Source: Imbroritus primus (GTDB lineage Bacteria; Pseudomonadota; Gammaproteobacteria; Burkholderiales; Burkholderiaceae). Taken from it: DNA of 64,000 bases. Below, in pieces: positions 21,325-29,014 of this stretch; the first letter of the stretch is position 1; each line of letters starts with the position of its first letter. The DNA lies in NCBI GenBank assembly GCA_000272025.2, contig AKCV02000015.1, positions 620,001-684,000 of the forward strand, in the 5' to 3' direction. Both the position numbers and the translations under genes were made by a program. The notes beneath the pieces are model-generated. The model searched no databases. It saw nothing but the letters and a program-made list of their open reading frames with translations, and was not told the DNA's origin.

Positions 21325-22362
21325 ATGAACAAGACGACAGCCTTGTTGAGTCGCGATGAATTCAGAGAGGGGGTGTTCGCCAGGGATCGGCATACATGCG
21401 TCTTTTGCGATAGACCTGCCGAGGATGCGCACCATATCATCGAGCGCCGCCTCTGGCCGGATGGCGGTTACTACCTCGACAACGGTGCATCGGTCTGTGG
21501 TGAGCACCATGTGCTGTGCGAGCAGACCGTGACCTCGGTGGAAGAAGTCCGGGATGCCTGCGGCATTACGCGCGTCATCGTGCCACCGCACCTGTACGCG
21601 GACCAGCGGTATGACAAATGGGGAAACCCGGTCCTGGCAAATGGCCAGCGTCTCAAAGGCGAGCTGTTATTCGATGAAAGCGTGCAGAAGATTCTTGCTT
21701 CGGGCCAGGTGCTCGCGTTGTTTTCCAGCTGGGTGAAATATCCGCGCACGCACCATCTGCCCTGGTCCGCCGGGGTCAATGACGATGACCGCGTGCTCGG
21801 CTCGCTCTCGGCCTTCCATGGCAAGCGGGTGATTGTCACCGAGAAGATGGATGGTGAAAACACGACTCTATACCGGGACTACACGCATGCCAGAAGCGTC
21901 GATGGCCGAGGCCATCCGAGCCGGAACTGGGTCAAGCAATTCTGGAGCGGAATCAGCGCGGATATTCCGGACGGCTGGCGCGTGTGCGGCGAGAACCTGT
22001 ATGCCCGGCATTCGATTCATTACACGGCACTGCGAAGCTACTTCATGGGCTTTTCGATCTGGAATGAGGGAAATGTCTGCCTGGGCTGGGATGAAACCAT
22101 GGAATGGTTCACCCTTCTTGGGATTACACCGGTGCCGGTACTGTATGACGGACTCTTCGACGAGAAGACGATCCGGCATCTCTGGCAGGAGAGTCGCTGG
22201 GGCCATAGCGAAGGCTATGTAGTGCGCCTGGCGGAGCCGATCGGTTACGGTGAGTTCCGGCAGAAGGTCGGCAAGTTCGTCCGCAAGGGGCATGTGCAGA
22301 CCATCAGGCACTGGATGCAGGGGCAACCCATCGAGCGCAATGGGTTGGCCGCGGACATCTGA
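21325..22362 (+). CDS. HNH-like / RNA ligase family fusion protein
   Basis: A 345-residue protein with two recognisable parts. Residues 20-66 look like an HNH endonuclease core: zinc knuckle C25-x2-C28, HHI at 36-38, N53, and C58-x2-H61-H62. Residues 130-330 carry the nucleotidyltransferase motifs of the Rnl2-like RNA ligase family: motif I K174-M-D-G-E-N (the Lys that would take AMP), motif III R219..CGENLYARHS, IIIa-like MGFSIW, motif IV SEGYVVRL (295-302) and motif V K317-F-V-R-K. It would be expected to join RNA ends with ATP. It stands alone: no kinase, phosphatase or AAA partner is adjacent. Two 60-base lines I counted are 52% and 50% G+C, well below neighbours, suggesting transfer. Activity of the HNH part is unproven. 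Confidence 0.8.
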   Translation: MNKTTALLSRDEFREGVFARDRHTCVFCDRPAEDAHHIIERRLWPDGGYYLDNGASVCGEHHVLCEQTVTSVEEVRDACGITRVIVPPHLYADQRYDKWGNPVLANGQRLKGELLFDESVQKILASGQVLALFSSWVKYPRTHHLPWSAGVNDDDRVLGSLSAFHGKRVIVTEKMDGENTTLYRDYTHARSVDGRGHPSRNWVKQFWSGISADIPDGWRVCGENLYARHSIHYTALRSYFMGFSIWNEGNVCLGWDETMEWFTLLGITPVPVLYDGLFDEKTIRHLWQESRWGHSEGYVVRLAEPIGYGEFRQKVGKFVRKGHVQTIRHWMQGQPIERNGLAADI

Positions 22363-22369
22363 AAAGCGC

Positions 22370-22400
22370 AGCCAGGACGCATGCCTCGATGCGTCTGGCT
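22370..22400. other. hairpin between convergent genes
   Basis: AGCCAG-ACGCAT pairs with ATGCGT-CTGGCT around GCCTCG with one bulged G. It lies between the 3' ends of the HNH-ligase gene and the Bug receptor gene. No T-run, so termination activity is uncertain. Confidence 0.45.
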
Positions 22401-22430
22401 GGCTGTCCGCGTGGTGACGCGGGCTCCGGA

Positions 22431-23393
22431 TTACTGGTCGGCGCGGATGTCTGCCTGTTTTGCCGCTGAGGTATAGCGCGCCTCCTCCTCCTTGAGGAAC
22501 GATTCGAACTGCGCGGTGCTGCCACCCACCGGTTCGACGCCGCCATCCATCAGCTGCTTGCGCACGGCCGGATCCTGCAAGGCTTGATTGATGCTCTTGT
22601 TCAGCCGTTCGATCTCCTTGGCGGGTGTGCCGGCCGGGGCAAATACACCCATCCAGTTGGAAAAGCGGTAATCCTTGACCTTGAGGATTTCAGCGACGGT
22701 CGGCACGTCGGGCAGGGCCGGCGAACGCTTCGGCGTGGTGACGGCGAGAATCTTGACCTTGCCGCTGTTGTGGTGCGCGATTACCGGCGGCAGGCCCATC
22801 ACGCCGAGTTTCACCTGCCCGCCGAGCAGGTCATTCAGGGCCGGTGCAGCGCCCTTGTAGGGCACGTGCAGCAGCGAGACTTTGCCGGAAAGGCTCAGGA
22901 CGGCGCCCGCGAAATGCATCGAGCTGCCGCTGCCGGGCGTGCCGTAACTGATGTCTTTCTGCGGGCTATTCACGAGCTGCTGCAATGAAGTGACGCCAAG
23001 TGAGGGGTGCGCGACGATGGCCAGCGGCGTTTCGCCGATCAAGACGACCGGTACGAGATCGCGTTCGGGGTTGTAGGGCAGCTTGATTCCAGCAGCCTTG
23101 CTGACGACGATTTCAGCGGGCGAGGCGATCAGGAAGGTGCTGCCGTTGGGCTGGCTCTTGGCCACCACGCTGGCGCCAATGGCACCGCTGGCACCGCCGC
23201 GGTTGTCGACCAGGTAGTTGGTCTTGTCGAGGTCCGTCAGCTTTTGCGAGACGATGCGGGCGACCGCGTCGACACCGCCGCCAGCGGGGTACGGCACGAT
23301 GACGCGTACTGCCTGATTGGCGGAGGTGGTACTGGTGAAGGATAGCGCTGCCAGTGTGGTCAGCGCGGCCAGCGTGGTCTTGAAGCAGTTCAT
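22431..23393 (-). CDS. tripartite tricarboxylate transporter substrate-binding protein (Bug family)
   Basis: Periplasmic receptor of 320 residues with a signal peptide (MNCFKTTLAALTTLAAL..., cleavage near STTSANQ). Bug-family segments follow: VRVIVPYPAGGGVDAVAR (substrate-contacting loop), YLVDNRGGASGAIGA and PYKGAAPALNDLLGGQ. The ligand cannot be told from sequence, and no TctA/TctB membrane genes are adjacent, which is common for Bug proteins in Burkholderiales. The ATG at 23393 follows GGAGGA; a longer frame lacks a signal peptide at its start. It lies downstream of the sulfatase gene with a 108-base gap and is probably in its operon, so the ligand may be a sulfate ester or its product. 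Confidence 0.93.
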   Translation of the reverse strand: MNCFKTTLAALTTLAALSFTSTTSANQAVRVIVPYPAGGGVDAVARIVSQKLTDLDKTNYLVDNRGGASGAIGASVVAKSQPNGSTFLIASPAEIVVSKAAGIKLPYNPERDLVPVVLIGETPLAIVAHPSLGVTSLQQLVNSPQKDISYGTPGSGSSMHFAGAVLSLSGKVSLLHVPYKGAAPALNDLLGGQVKLGVMGLPPVIAHHNSGKVKILAVTTPKRSPALPDVPTVAEILKVKDYRFSNWMGVFAPAGTPAKEIERLNKSINQALQDPAVRKQLMDGGVEPVGGSTAQFESFLKEEEARYTSAAKQADIRADQ

Positions 23394-23501
23394 GGATGTC
23401 TCCTCCGGTGAGGTCGTTTTTTTTGCTGTGCTGCACGGGTGGCTGCAGGCCATGCTGGCATGCAGTCCGCGCAGTGGGGGCGTGGAGTGTGGGCCGCCTG
23501 G

Positions 23502-24959
23502 TTAATCGAACGTGATGGCGGCACCAGGCGGCGGGCTGAAGCCAAGGTCGCCGCGGCGGACCACGTAGTCGCGGCCGCCGTTGGCCTCGAGCAGTTCGGC
23601 CTGGCGCTTGCGTACGCGCTTGTCGACCGCGACCGGATCGCACATTGCCATCAGGCGTGCGTGGCAGATCTCGCGCGTGGCGGCGTGGGCCGGGTCGCTT
23701 CCGAGGTCATGGAGTTCTTCCGGATCAGCCTTGAGGTCAAACAACTGGGCAGGGTAATCGACGTAGTAGATGTACTTGTATTGCCCATGGCGAATCATGA
23801 AGGCCCCCGTGGCCGATCCCATCCCGTGGTATTCGGAGAGCACGTTGCGATCCGGCTGCGCGCCCTCGGCGAGGGCCTGCAGCGAGACGCCAGGGAAACC
23901 TTCCAGCAGGGCGGGAGTGGCGGCGCCTACCGCTTCGAGGATATAGGGGTACGCGTCGACATGACTCACGGGCGTATCAATGGCCTTGCCCGCGGGCACG
24001 TCCGGTCCCGCCATGATTAGCGGCACGCCCGCGGCCTCTTCGAACAGCGTTGACTTGCCCCACATGCCGCGTGAGCCGAGGTTGTCGCCGTGGTCGCTGG
24101 TGTAAATGACACGGGTGTCGTCCGTGAGCCCTGCATCGTCCAGCGCCTGCAGCACCTTGCCGATGTTCTCGTCGAGGAAGGAGCACAGGCCGTAGTAGCC
24201 TGCCAGTGCCTTCTTCAGCTTGACGGCATCGAAATAGTCGTCGTAGTTGAAGCTCTTGCGGTAGTCCACCTGGTAAGGGTGGGTGGGGCGCTGGTCGTGG
24301 GCATACAGCTTGGGTAGCGGCAGGGCCTGGTCGTAGTACTTGTAGAAATGTTCGGGCGGCGCGGTGAGCGGAAAGTGCGGGGCGACGAACGACACGAACA
24401 GTACCCACGGCTTGTCATGTTCTGCTGTCGCCTGCTCGCGCAGCCAGACTTGCGCACGCGCGGCGATCTCGCGGTCGTAGAAAGTGTACTGGCTCTCGCC
24501 GGGGCCGGCGAGGTCCGCCATCTTGTAGGCGCCCTTGCGCACCGGCAGGTCGCTGCGCACGAGGCCCATCAGGTCGCCTTTGCCTTCGACGATGTGCATG
24601 GGGATGATTTCCTCCGAGAAGCCGTGGTCCTCACCTTCCTCGCGGAAATGCAGCTTGCCGATCGACACGACCTTGTGGCCACGGTCGCGCAGCTTGTGGT
24701 GCCAGCTCGGGATGGCACCGTCGTAGGCATCGGCGTTGTCGGCATAGCCGATTTCATGGATGTACTTGCCGACCGCGAAAGATGCGCGCGCCGGAATGCA
24801 GACAGGGCTCGCGCAGTATGCCGAGCTGAAACGCGTGCCGCGTGCGGCGAGGCGGTCGAGATTGGGGGTTTCGACGATCGGGTGACCAGCGCACCCCAGC
24901 ATCTTGGGGTTGTGCTCGTCGGACATGATGATCAACAGGTTCTTTGCAGGCTTGCCCAT
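23502..24959 (-). CDS. sulfatase (formylglycine type I)
   Basis: The 485-residue protein has the alkaline-phosphatase-like sulfatase fold. The maturation motif C54-I-P56-A-R58 would give the catalytic formylglycine. Metal ligands are in LLIIMSDEHNP near the N-terminus and TSDHGDNLGSRG in the middle, with SIGKLHF also conserved. No signal peptide is seen, so it acts in the cytoplasm unless exported otherwise. The C-terminal portion (QLFDLKADPEELHDL) recalls choline-sulfatase-like enzymes, but the N-terminal segment differs from BetC and the substrate is unknown. An operator-like site lies just upstream, shared with the GntR gene. Confidence 0.9.
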   Translation of the reverse strand: MGKPAKNLLIIMSDEHNPKMLGCAGHPIVETPNLDRLAARGTRFSSAYCASPVCIPARASFAVGKYIHEIGYADNADAYDGAIPSWHHKLRDRGHKVVSIGKLHFREEGEDHGFSEEIIPMHIVEGKGDLMGLVRSDLPVRKGAYKMADLAGPGESQYTFYDREIAARAQVWLREQATAEHDKPWVLFVSFVAPHFPLTAPPEHFYKYYDQALPLPKLYAHDQRPTHPYQVDYRKSFNYDDYFDAVKLKKALAGYYGLCSFLDENIGKVLQALDDAGLTDDTRVIYTSDHGDNLGSRGMWGKSTLFEEAAGVPLIMAGPDVPAGKAIDTPVSHVDAYPYILEAVGAATPALLEGFPGVSLQALAEGAQPDRNVLSEYHGMGSATGAFMIRHGQYKYIYYVDYPAQLFDLKADPEELHDLGSDPAHAATREICHARLMAMCDPVAVDKRVRKRQAELLEANGGRDYVVRRGDLGFSPPPGAAITFD

Positions 24960-24975
24960 CGGTTTTCCTTATTTG

Positions 24976-24991
24976 CTATAGAGCTATATAG
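24976..24991 (-). promoter_or_regulatory. operator candidate before sulfatase gene
   Basis: CTATAGAGCTATATAG, 16 bp, contains the dyad CTATA-N6-TATAG and lies 17 bases upstream of the sulfatase start. Fourteen of 16 bases are identical to the site upstream of the GntR gene at 26023. It is likely bound by that regulator and may overlap the -10 region. Confidence 0.75.
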
Positions 24992-25124
24992 GTCTTGCTG
25001 GCGAAAAAAATTTTGCGGAATGCAACGTCGTTCGGTATTCGGCGCTGCCGAGGTCCAACCGCGAGTCCTCTGGCGCGTTCCCTATCTCCGCATACACTGC
25101 ATTCCTCCCACCACCGCTCGCCAT

Positions 25125-25928
25125 TCAACGCCGGTTGCCCAGTATGCCGTCCGGAATCACCAGCGTGCGTTGCGTCGGCGGAATGAAAAATTCCTGGTAA
25201 TACACACAAGTTTCACGCCCCATGTACGCACCCGCCTGCAGGAACATCCCGGTGGCAGGGGGGTCCAGCTGAAGCGTGGCGGACACGTCTTCGTCGAACT
25301 GCATGGCGCGCACCAGATGCTCGATGCGTGTGATCAGCATGTTCGACTCGCGCATGATCAGGCGCTTGAAATTCACGCCATGCAATGTAGGCAATGGCTT
25401 TTCCCACAGGGCTGGCAACTGTCGGCGATCGGTAAAGAATCGCGACAGGATGTTGAATTCGTTGTTGACGCTGATGACCCGGTCGATGCGGATAGCGTTG
25501 TCGCCCGCGTCCGGAAAATACCGGCACCATGCGCCCGGCCGGGTCACCGCCTCGCGTTTCACCGCCTTCGAGTAGATTGGCAGCGGCCGCTCCCCAGCAT
25601 CGTCCAGGAACCGGCAATGCCACGGATCCTCCATCTTCAGATCGGTTTCGGCCACGAAACTGCCCAGGCCATGCTGCCGCACCACAATGCCCTGTTCCGA
25701 CAGCTGTCGCAGGGCGCGCTGGACGGTCCCGAGGCTGAACGGGGTCATCTCCGCGAGTTCTTCCTCGCTCGGCAGCTTGTCGCCGGGCTTCCAGTGGCCA
25801 GACGTAATGGCTTCCAGCAACGCATCGCTCAGGCGTGCGTACTTGGGTTGCCCGTTCTTGCTCGGCCGGCGCAGGGTTTCAAAAAGGTCGGCACGGGCAG
25901 GGGCGGGTGGGTTGTTTCGTGTGGCCAA
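25125..25928 (-). CDS. GntR family regulator, HutC/UTRA type
   Basis: A 267-residue regulator with an N-terminal winged helix (residues 28-95: LSDALLEAITSGHWKPGDKLPSE..., then GTVQRALRQLSEQGIVVRQHGLGSFV) and a UTRA effector domain (about 110-260). The start codon is TTG; no in-frame ATG precedes the DNA-binding domain. It lies 165 bases upstream of the sulfatase gene in the same direction. Matching operator-like sites before its own gene and before the sulfatase point to autoregulation and control of the sulfatase-Bug genes, with a sulfate ester or derivative as the likely effector. Confidence 0.92.
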   Translation of the reverse strand: MATRNNPPAPARADLFETLRRPSKNGQPKYARLSDALLEAITSGHWKPGDKLPSEEELAEMTPFSLGTVQRALRQLSEQGIVVRQHGLGSFVAETDLKMEDPWHCRFLDDAGERPLPIYSKAVKREAVTRPGAWCRYFPDAGDNAIRIDRVISVNNEFNILSRFFTDRRQLPALWEKPLPTLHGVNFKRLIMRESNMLITRIEHLVRAMQFDEDVSATLQLDPPATGMFLQAGAYMGRETCVYYQEFFIPPTQRTLVIPDGILGNRR

Positions 25929-26022
25929 AATGTCATCTCAAACAGGATCGAACTGGGCAATGATGCCCGGAAACCGCTGTGCCAGCCAGTCACTGTGCCC
26001 GCTCGTCCTGCGCCGGGTTGAA

Positions 26023-26038
26023 CTATAGTCCTATATAG
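26023..26038 (-). promoter_or_regulatory. operator candidate before GntR gene
   Basis: CTATAGTCCTATATAG, extended to the dyad ACTATA-N6-TATAGT (26022-26039). It lies 94 bases upstream of the GntR TTG start and matches the site at 24976 in 14 of 16 bases. Confidence 0.75.
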
Positions 26039-26194
26039 TTCTATTGGGAAGCATAAAGAGAGTCAGGGAATACCCTTGGTTGGCACTCAGGGAGTACCTC
26101 ACAGCAGAGTGGCGGGTTGGGGCGGACAGCCGGCCCGCCTGATGACGCTTGCCGCGTCAGCGTGTCTTCTTCCTCGGGCCGAGTGCGTCCGGCT

Positions 26195-27706
26195 TCAGGA
26201 ACGGTTGTTGCACTCGTGCAGCAGGGTCACGGTGCCGTCGGGGCGCAGCATTTCCAGGCGGGTAGTGAAACCCCACAGGTAATACAGATGTTTCATCACG
26301 GCTGGCGTCGTGTCGCCGAGCGCGTGCCGCTGGTGCTCGAAGCAACGTACGGTCAGGGAGCGATCGCCACGAACGTCGACATTCCAGACCTGCAGATTAG
26401 GCTCGCGCACGCCGATGTTGTACTGCTCGGACAACGCTTTGCGCACGGCGATGAAGCCGGTGTCATCGTGAATCGCTTCCACCTGCAGGGTGGGGCGCGA
26501 GTCGTCATCGAACAGCGTGAACATGCGGAAGTCGCGCATCACCTTAGGTGACAGGTACTGGGCGATGAAGCTTTCGTCCTTGAAGTTGCGCATGGCAAAG
26601 TCCATCACCTCGCGCCAGTTCTTGCCGGCGATTTCCGGGAACCATGCGCGGTCCTCATCGGTGGGCTGCTCGCAGATGCGGCGGATATCGGTCCACATGG
26701 CATAGCCGAGTGCATACGGGTTGATGCCGCCGTACATCGGGTGGTGATAGGGCGGCTGCGCGATGACACTGGTATGCGACTGGAGAAATTCCAGCATGAA
26801 GCCGTCCGACAGCCGGCCTTCGTCGTACAGCGTGTTGAGCAGGTTGTAGTGCCAGAAGCAGGCCCAACCCTCGTTCATCACCTGCGTCTGCCGCTGCGGA
26901 TAGAAGTACTGGCCGATCTTGCGCACGATGCGCACGATCTCGCGCTGCCATGGATCAAGCAGCGGCGCATTCTTTTCGATGAAGTACAGAATGTTCTCTT
27001 CCGGCTCGGCGGGAAAGCGCGCGGTGGTCGGCGCGACATCCTTTTCTTCGCGGCGCGGCAGCGTGCGCCACAACTCATTGACCTGTTGCTGCAGGTACTC
27101 CTCGCGCTCCTTCTGCTGGGCGCGCTCCTTCTCCAGGGACAGCTTGGCGGGGCGCTTGTAGTGGTCGACACCGACATTCGACAACGCGTGGCAGGCATCG
27201 AGCAGGCGTTCGACTTCTTCGTAGCCATACCGCTCCTCGCAGTCTGCGATGTAGTTGCGGGCAAAGATCAGGTAATCGACAATGGCGTCGGCCGTGGTCC
27301 ACGTGCGGAACAGGTAGTTGTTCTTGAAGAAGGAGTTGTGGCCGTAGGCGGCATGGGCGATCACCAGCGCCTGCATCATTAGCGTGTTTTCCTCCATCAG
27401 GTACACGATGCAGGGATCCGAGTTGATGACGATCTCGTAGGCCAGGCCCATCTGTCCGCGCTTGTAGTGCTTCTCGTGAGCGAGGAAATGCTTGCCGAAT
27501 GACCAGTGGTGGTAGTACACCGGCATGCCGATAGAGGCATAAGCATCCAGCATCTGCTCGGCGGTGATGATCTCGATCTGGTGCCGATAGGTGTCGAGTT
27601 CGACACGCTTGGCCACGCGCGCAATTTCGGCGTCGTATTCCATCAGCGCCTCGAAGCTCCATTCGGAACCATGCGGCAACAACTGGCTTTCTCGGGTTGC
27701 GCTCAT
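26195..27706 (-). CDS. ycgB: SpoVR family protein (YcgB-like)
   Basis: A 503-residue SpoVR-like protein. Conserved segments include WSFGKHFLAHEKHYKRGQMGLAYE, INSDPCIVYLMEENT, HAAYGHNSFFKNNYLF and NEGWACFWHYNLLN, with many His/Glu residues. The biochemical role is unknown; it forms a conserved operon with prkA and yeaH in proteobacteria and is linked to stationary-phase and nitrogen-stress responses. The ATG at 27706 overlaps the DUF444 stop (ATGA); the frame is open 204 bases further upstream but that part lies within DUF444. Confidence 0.95.
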   Translation of the reverse strand: MSATRESQLLPHGSEWSFEALMEYDAEIARVAKRVELDTYRHQIEIITAEQMLDAYASIGMPVYYHHWSFGKHFLAHEKHYKRGQMGLAYEIVINSDPCIVYLMEENTLMMQALVIAHAAYGHNSFFKNNYLFRTWTTADAIVDYLIFARNYIADCEERYGYEEVERLLDACHALSNVGVDHYKRPAKLSLEKERAQQKEREEYLQQQVNELWRTLPRREEKDVAPTTARFPAEPEENILYFIEKNAPLLDPWQREIVRIVRKIGQYFYPQRQTQVMNEGWACFWHYNLLNTLYDEGRLSDGFMLEFLQSHTSVIAQPPYHHPMYGGINPYALGYAMWTDIRRICEQPTDEDRAWFPEIAGKNWREVMDFAMRNFKDESFIAQYLSPKVMRDFRMFTLFDDDSRPTLQVEAIHDDTGFIAVRKALSEQYNIGVREPNLQVWNVDVRGDRSLTVRCFEHQRHALGDTTPAVMKHLYYLWGFTTRLEMLRPDGTVTLLHECNNRS

Positions 27707-28992
27707 GCGAGTTTCTTCCGGAAAAGTTCGCGAAACACCGGGTAGATATCGGTCAGGTCGCGGATCTGTTGCATGGCGAACCGGCCCTTGAACTGGTCCC
27801 GTAGCTGTTCGTACTCCAGCCACAGGTTTTGCGGATCGACCGTGCTGATCTCGATGTAGGCGAAATACTGCACCAGCGGCAGGATGTTCTCGCCGAGCAG
27901 GGCCCGGCATTGCGGCGAATCGCCATCCCAGTTCTCACCGTCGGACGCCTGTGCGCAGTAGATGTTCCAGACGCTGCTCTGGTAGCGGTCGGCGATGATC
28001 TTGTGCATCAGCTGCAGGGCGCTCGAGACCACCGTGCCGCCTGTCTCGCGCGAGGTGAAGAAGTCCTCCTCGCCAACCTCGACCGCCTGCGTATGGTGGC
28101 GGATGAACACCAGCTCGATATGGTCGTAGGTGCGGGTCAGGAACAGGTAAAGCAACATGAAGAAGCGTTTGGCGATGTTTTTCTTCTCCTCGTCCATCGA
28201 CCCCGAGACGTCCATTACGCAGAACATCACGGCCTGCGTCGACGGGCGTGGGATGCGCACGCGATTGTTGTAGCGCAGGTCGATCGAATCGATAAACGGG
28301 ATGGCCTCGATGCGTGTGCGCAGCTTGGCGATCTCGCGGCGGATCTCGCGGGCTTCCTCGGATTCCTCGCCAAAGCGTACGACGGCATCTTCGAGTTGCG
28401 CCTTCAGCTCCTGCAGCCGGCGTGCGTGCACAGCCGAGAAGGCAATGCGCCGCCCGGCTGCGCCACGCATCGAGCGCGGGATACTGATATTGGCAGGCAC
28501 GCCGGTCTGCGTGTAGCCGGCGCGTATGCGCTGGTACTCGTCGATGCGGGCAAGCTGGGTCTTGACGAGATTCGGCAGCGCCAGGTCCTCGAAGAACAGC
28601 TCGAGGAATTCCTCGCGGCTGAGCGTGAAGGCGAATTCGTCCATGCCTTCGCCCTCGTTGCTGGCTTTTCCGCTGCCACTACCGCCTCCGCCACCATCGG
28701 GACGATCGATCTCGTCGCCGCTGTGGAAACGGTCGTTGCCGGGCAGCGTACGCCGCCAGACACCGCCGCGCCCGTGCTGGAACTGGGGCTCGGAGATGTC
28801 CCGTGCCGGAATGCTGATCTTCTCCCCGCTATCGATGTCCCGCACGCCCCGCTGGTTGATGACATTGGTCACCGCCTCGCGGATCTGCCCCTTGAAGCGG
28901 CGCAGGAACCGCTGGCGGTTGACCGTGCTCTTGTTCTTGCTGTCGAAGCGCCGGTCGACGATTCGAAGGATGCCACTCCTTCCGCGATCCAT
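27703..28992 (-). CDS. yeaH: DUF444 / YeaH family protein
   Basis: A 429-residue protein. The C-terminal half has a von Willebrand A-like fold with a MIDAS-type DVSGSMDE motif, followed by FFMLLYLFLTRTY and a conserved TGGT segment. The N-terminal half is charged, with a glycine-rich stretch (about 95-110) and ISIPARDISEPQF. It is the middle gene of prkA-yeaH-ycgB, 22 bases after prkA. The function is unknown; it is thought to act with the PrkA kinase. Confidence 0.94.
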   Translation of the reverse strand: MDRGRSGILRIVDRRFDSKNKSTVNRQRFLRRFKGQIREAVTNVINQRGVRDIDSGEKISIPARDISEPQFQHGRGGVWRRTLPGNDRFHSGDEIDRPDGGGGGSGSGKASNEGEGMDEFAFTLSREEFLELFFEDLALPNLVKTQLARIDEYQRIRAGYTQTGVPANISIPRSMRGAAGRRIAFSAVHARRLQELKAQLEDAVVRFGEESEEAREIRREIAKLRTRIEAIPFIDSIDLRYNNRVRIPRPSTQAVMFCVMDVSGSMDEEKKNIAKRFFMLLYLFLTRTYDHIELVFIRHHTQAVEVGEEDFFTSRETGGTVVSSALQLMHKIIADRYQSSVWNIYCAQASDGENWDGDSPQCRALLGENILPLVQYFAYIEISTVDPQNLWLEYEQLRDQFKGRFAMQQIRDLTDIYPVFRELFRKKLA

Positions 28993-29014
28993 GGGCTACG
29001 CTCCTTTTGTCAAC

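Noticed and set aside
20894-22430. Integrative element using tRNA-Pro as attachment site
   Set aside because: The low-G+C HNH-ligase gene lies next to the tRNA, but I found no integrase and no repeat of the tRNA 3' end downstream.
24348-26021. 557-codon plus-strand frame across the sulfatase and GntR genes
   Set aside because: It spans two genes on the other strand, has skewed composition and no motif.
26143-26159. TGACGC/GCGTCA hairpin as terminator of the spoVR operon
   Set aside because: Six base pairs and no T-run on the minus strand; too weak to list.
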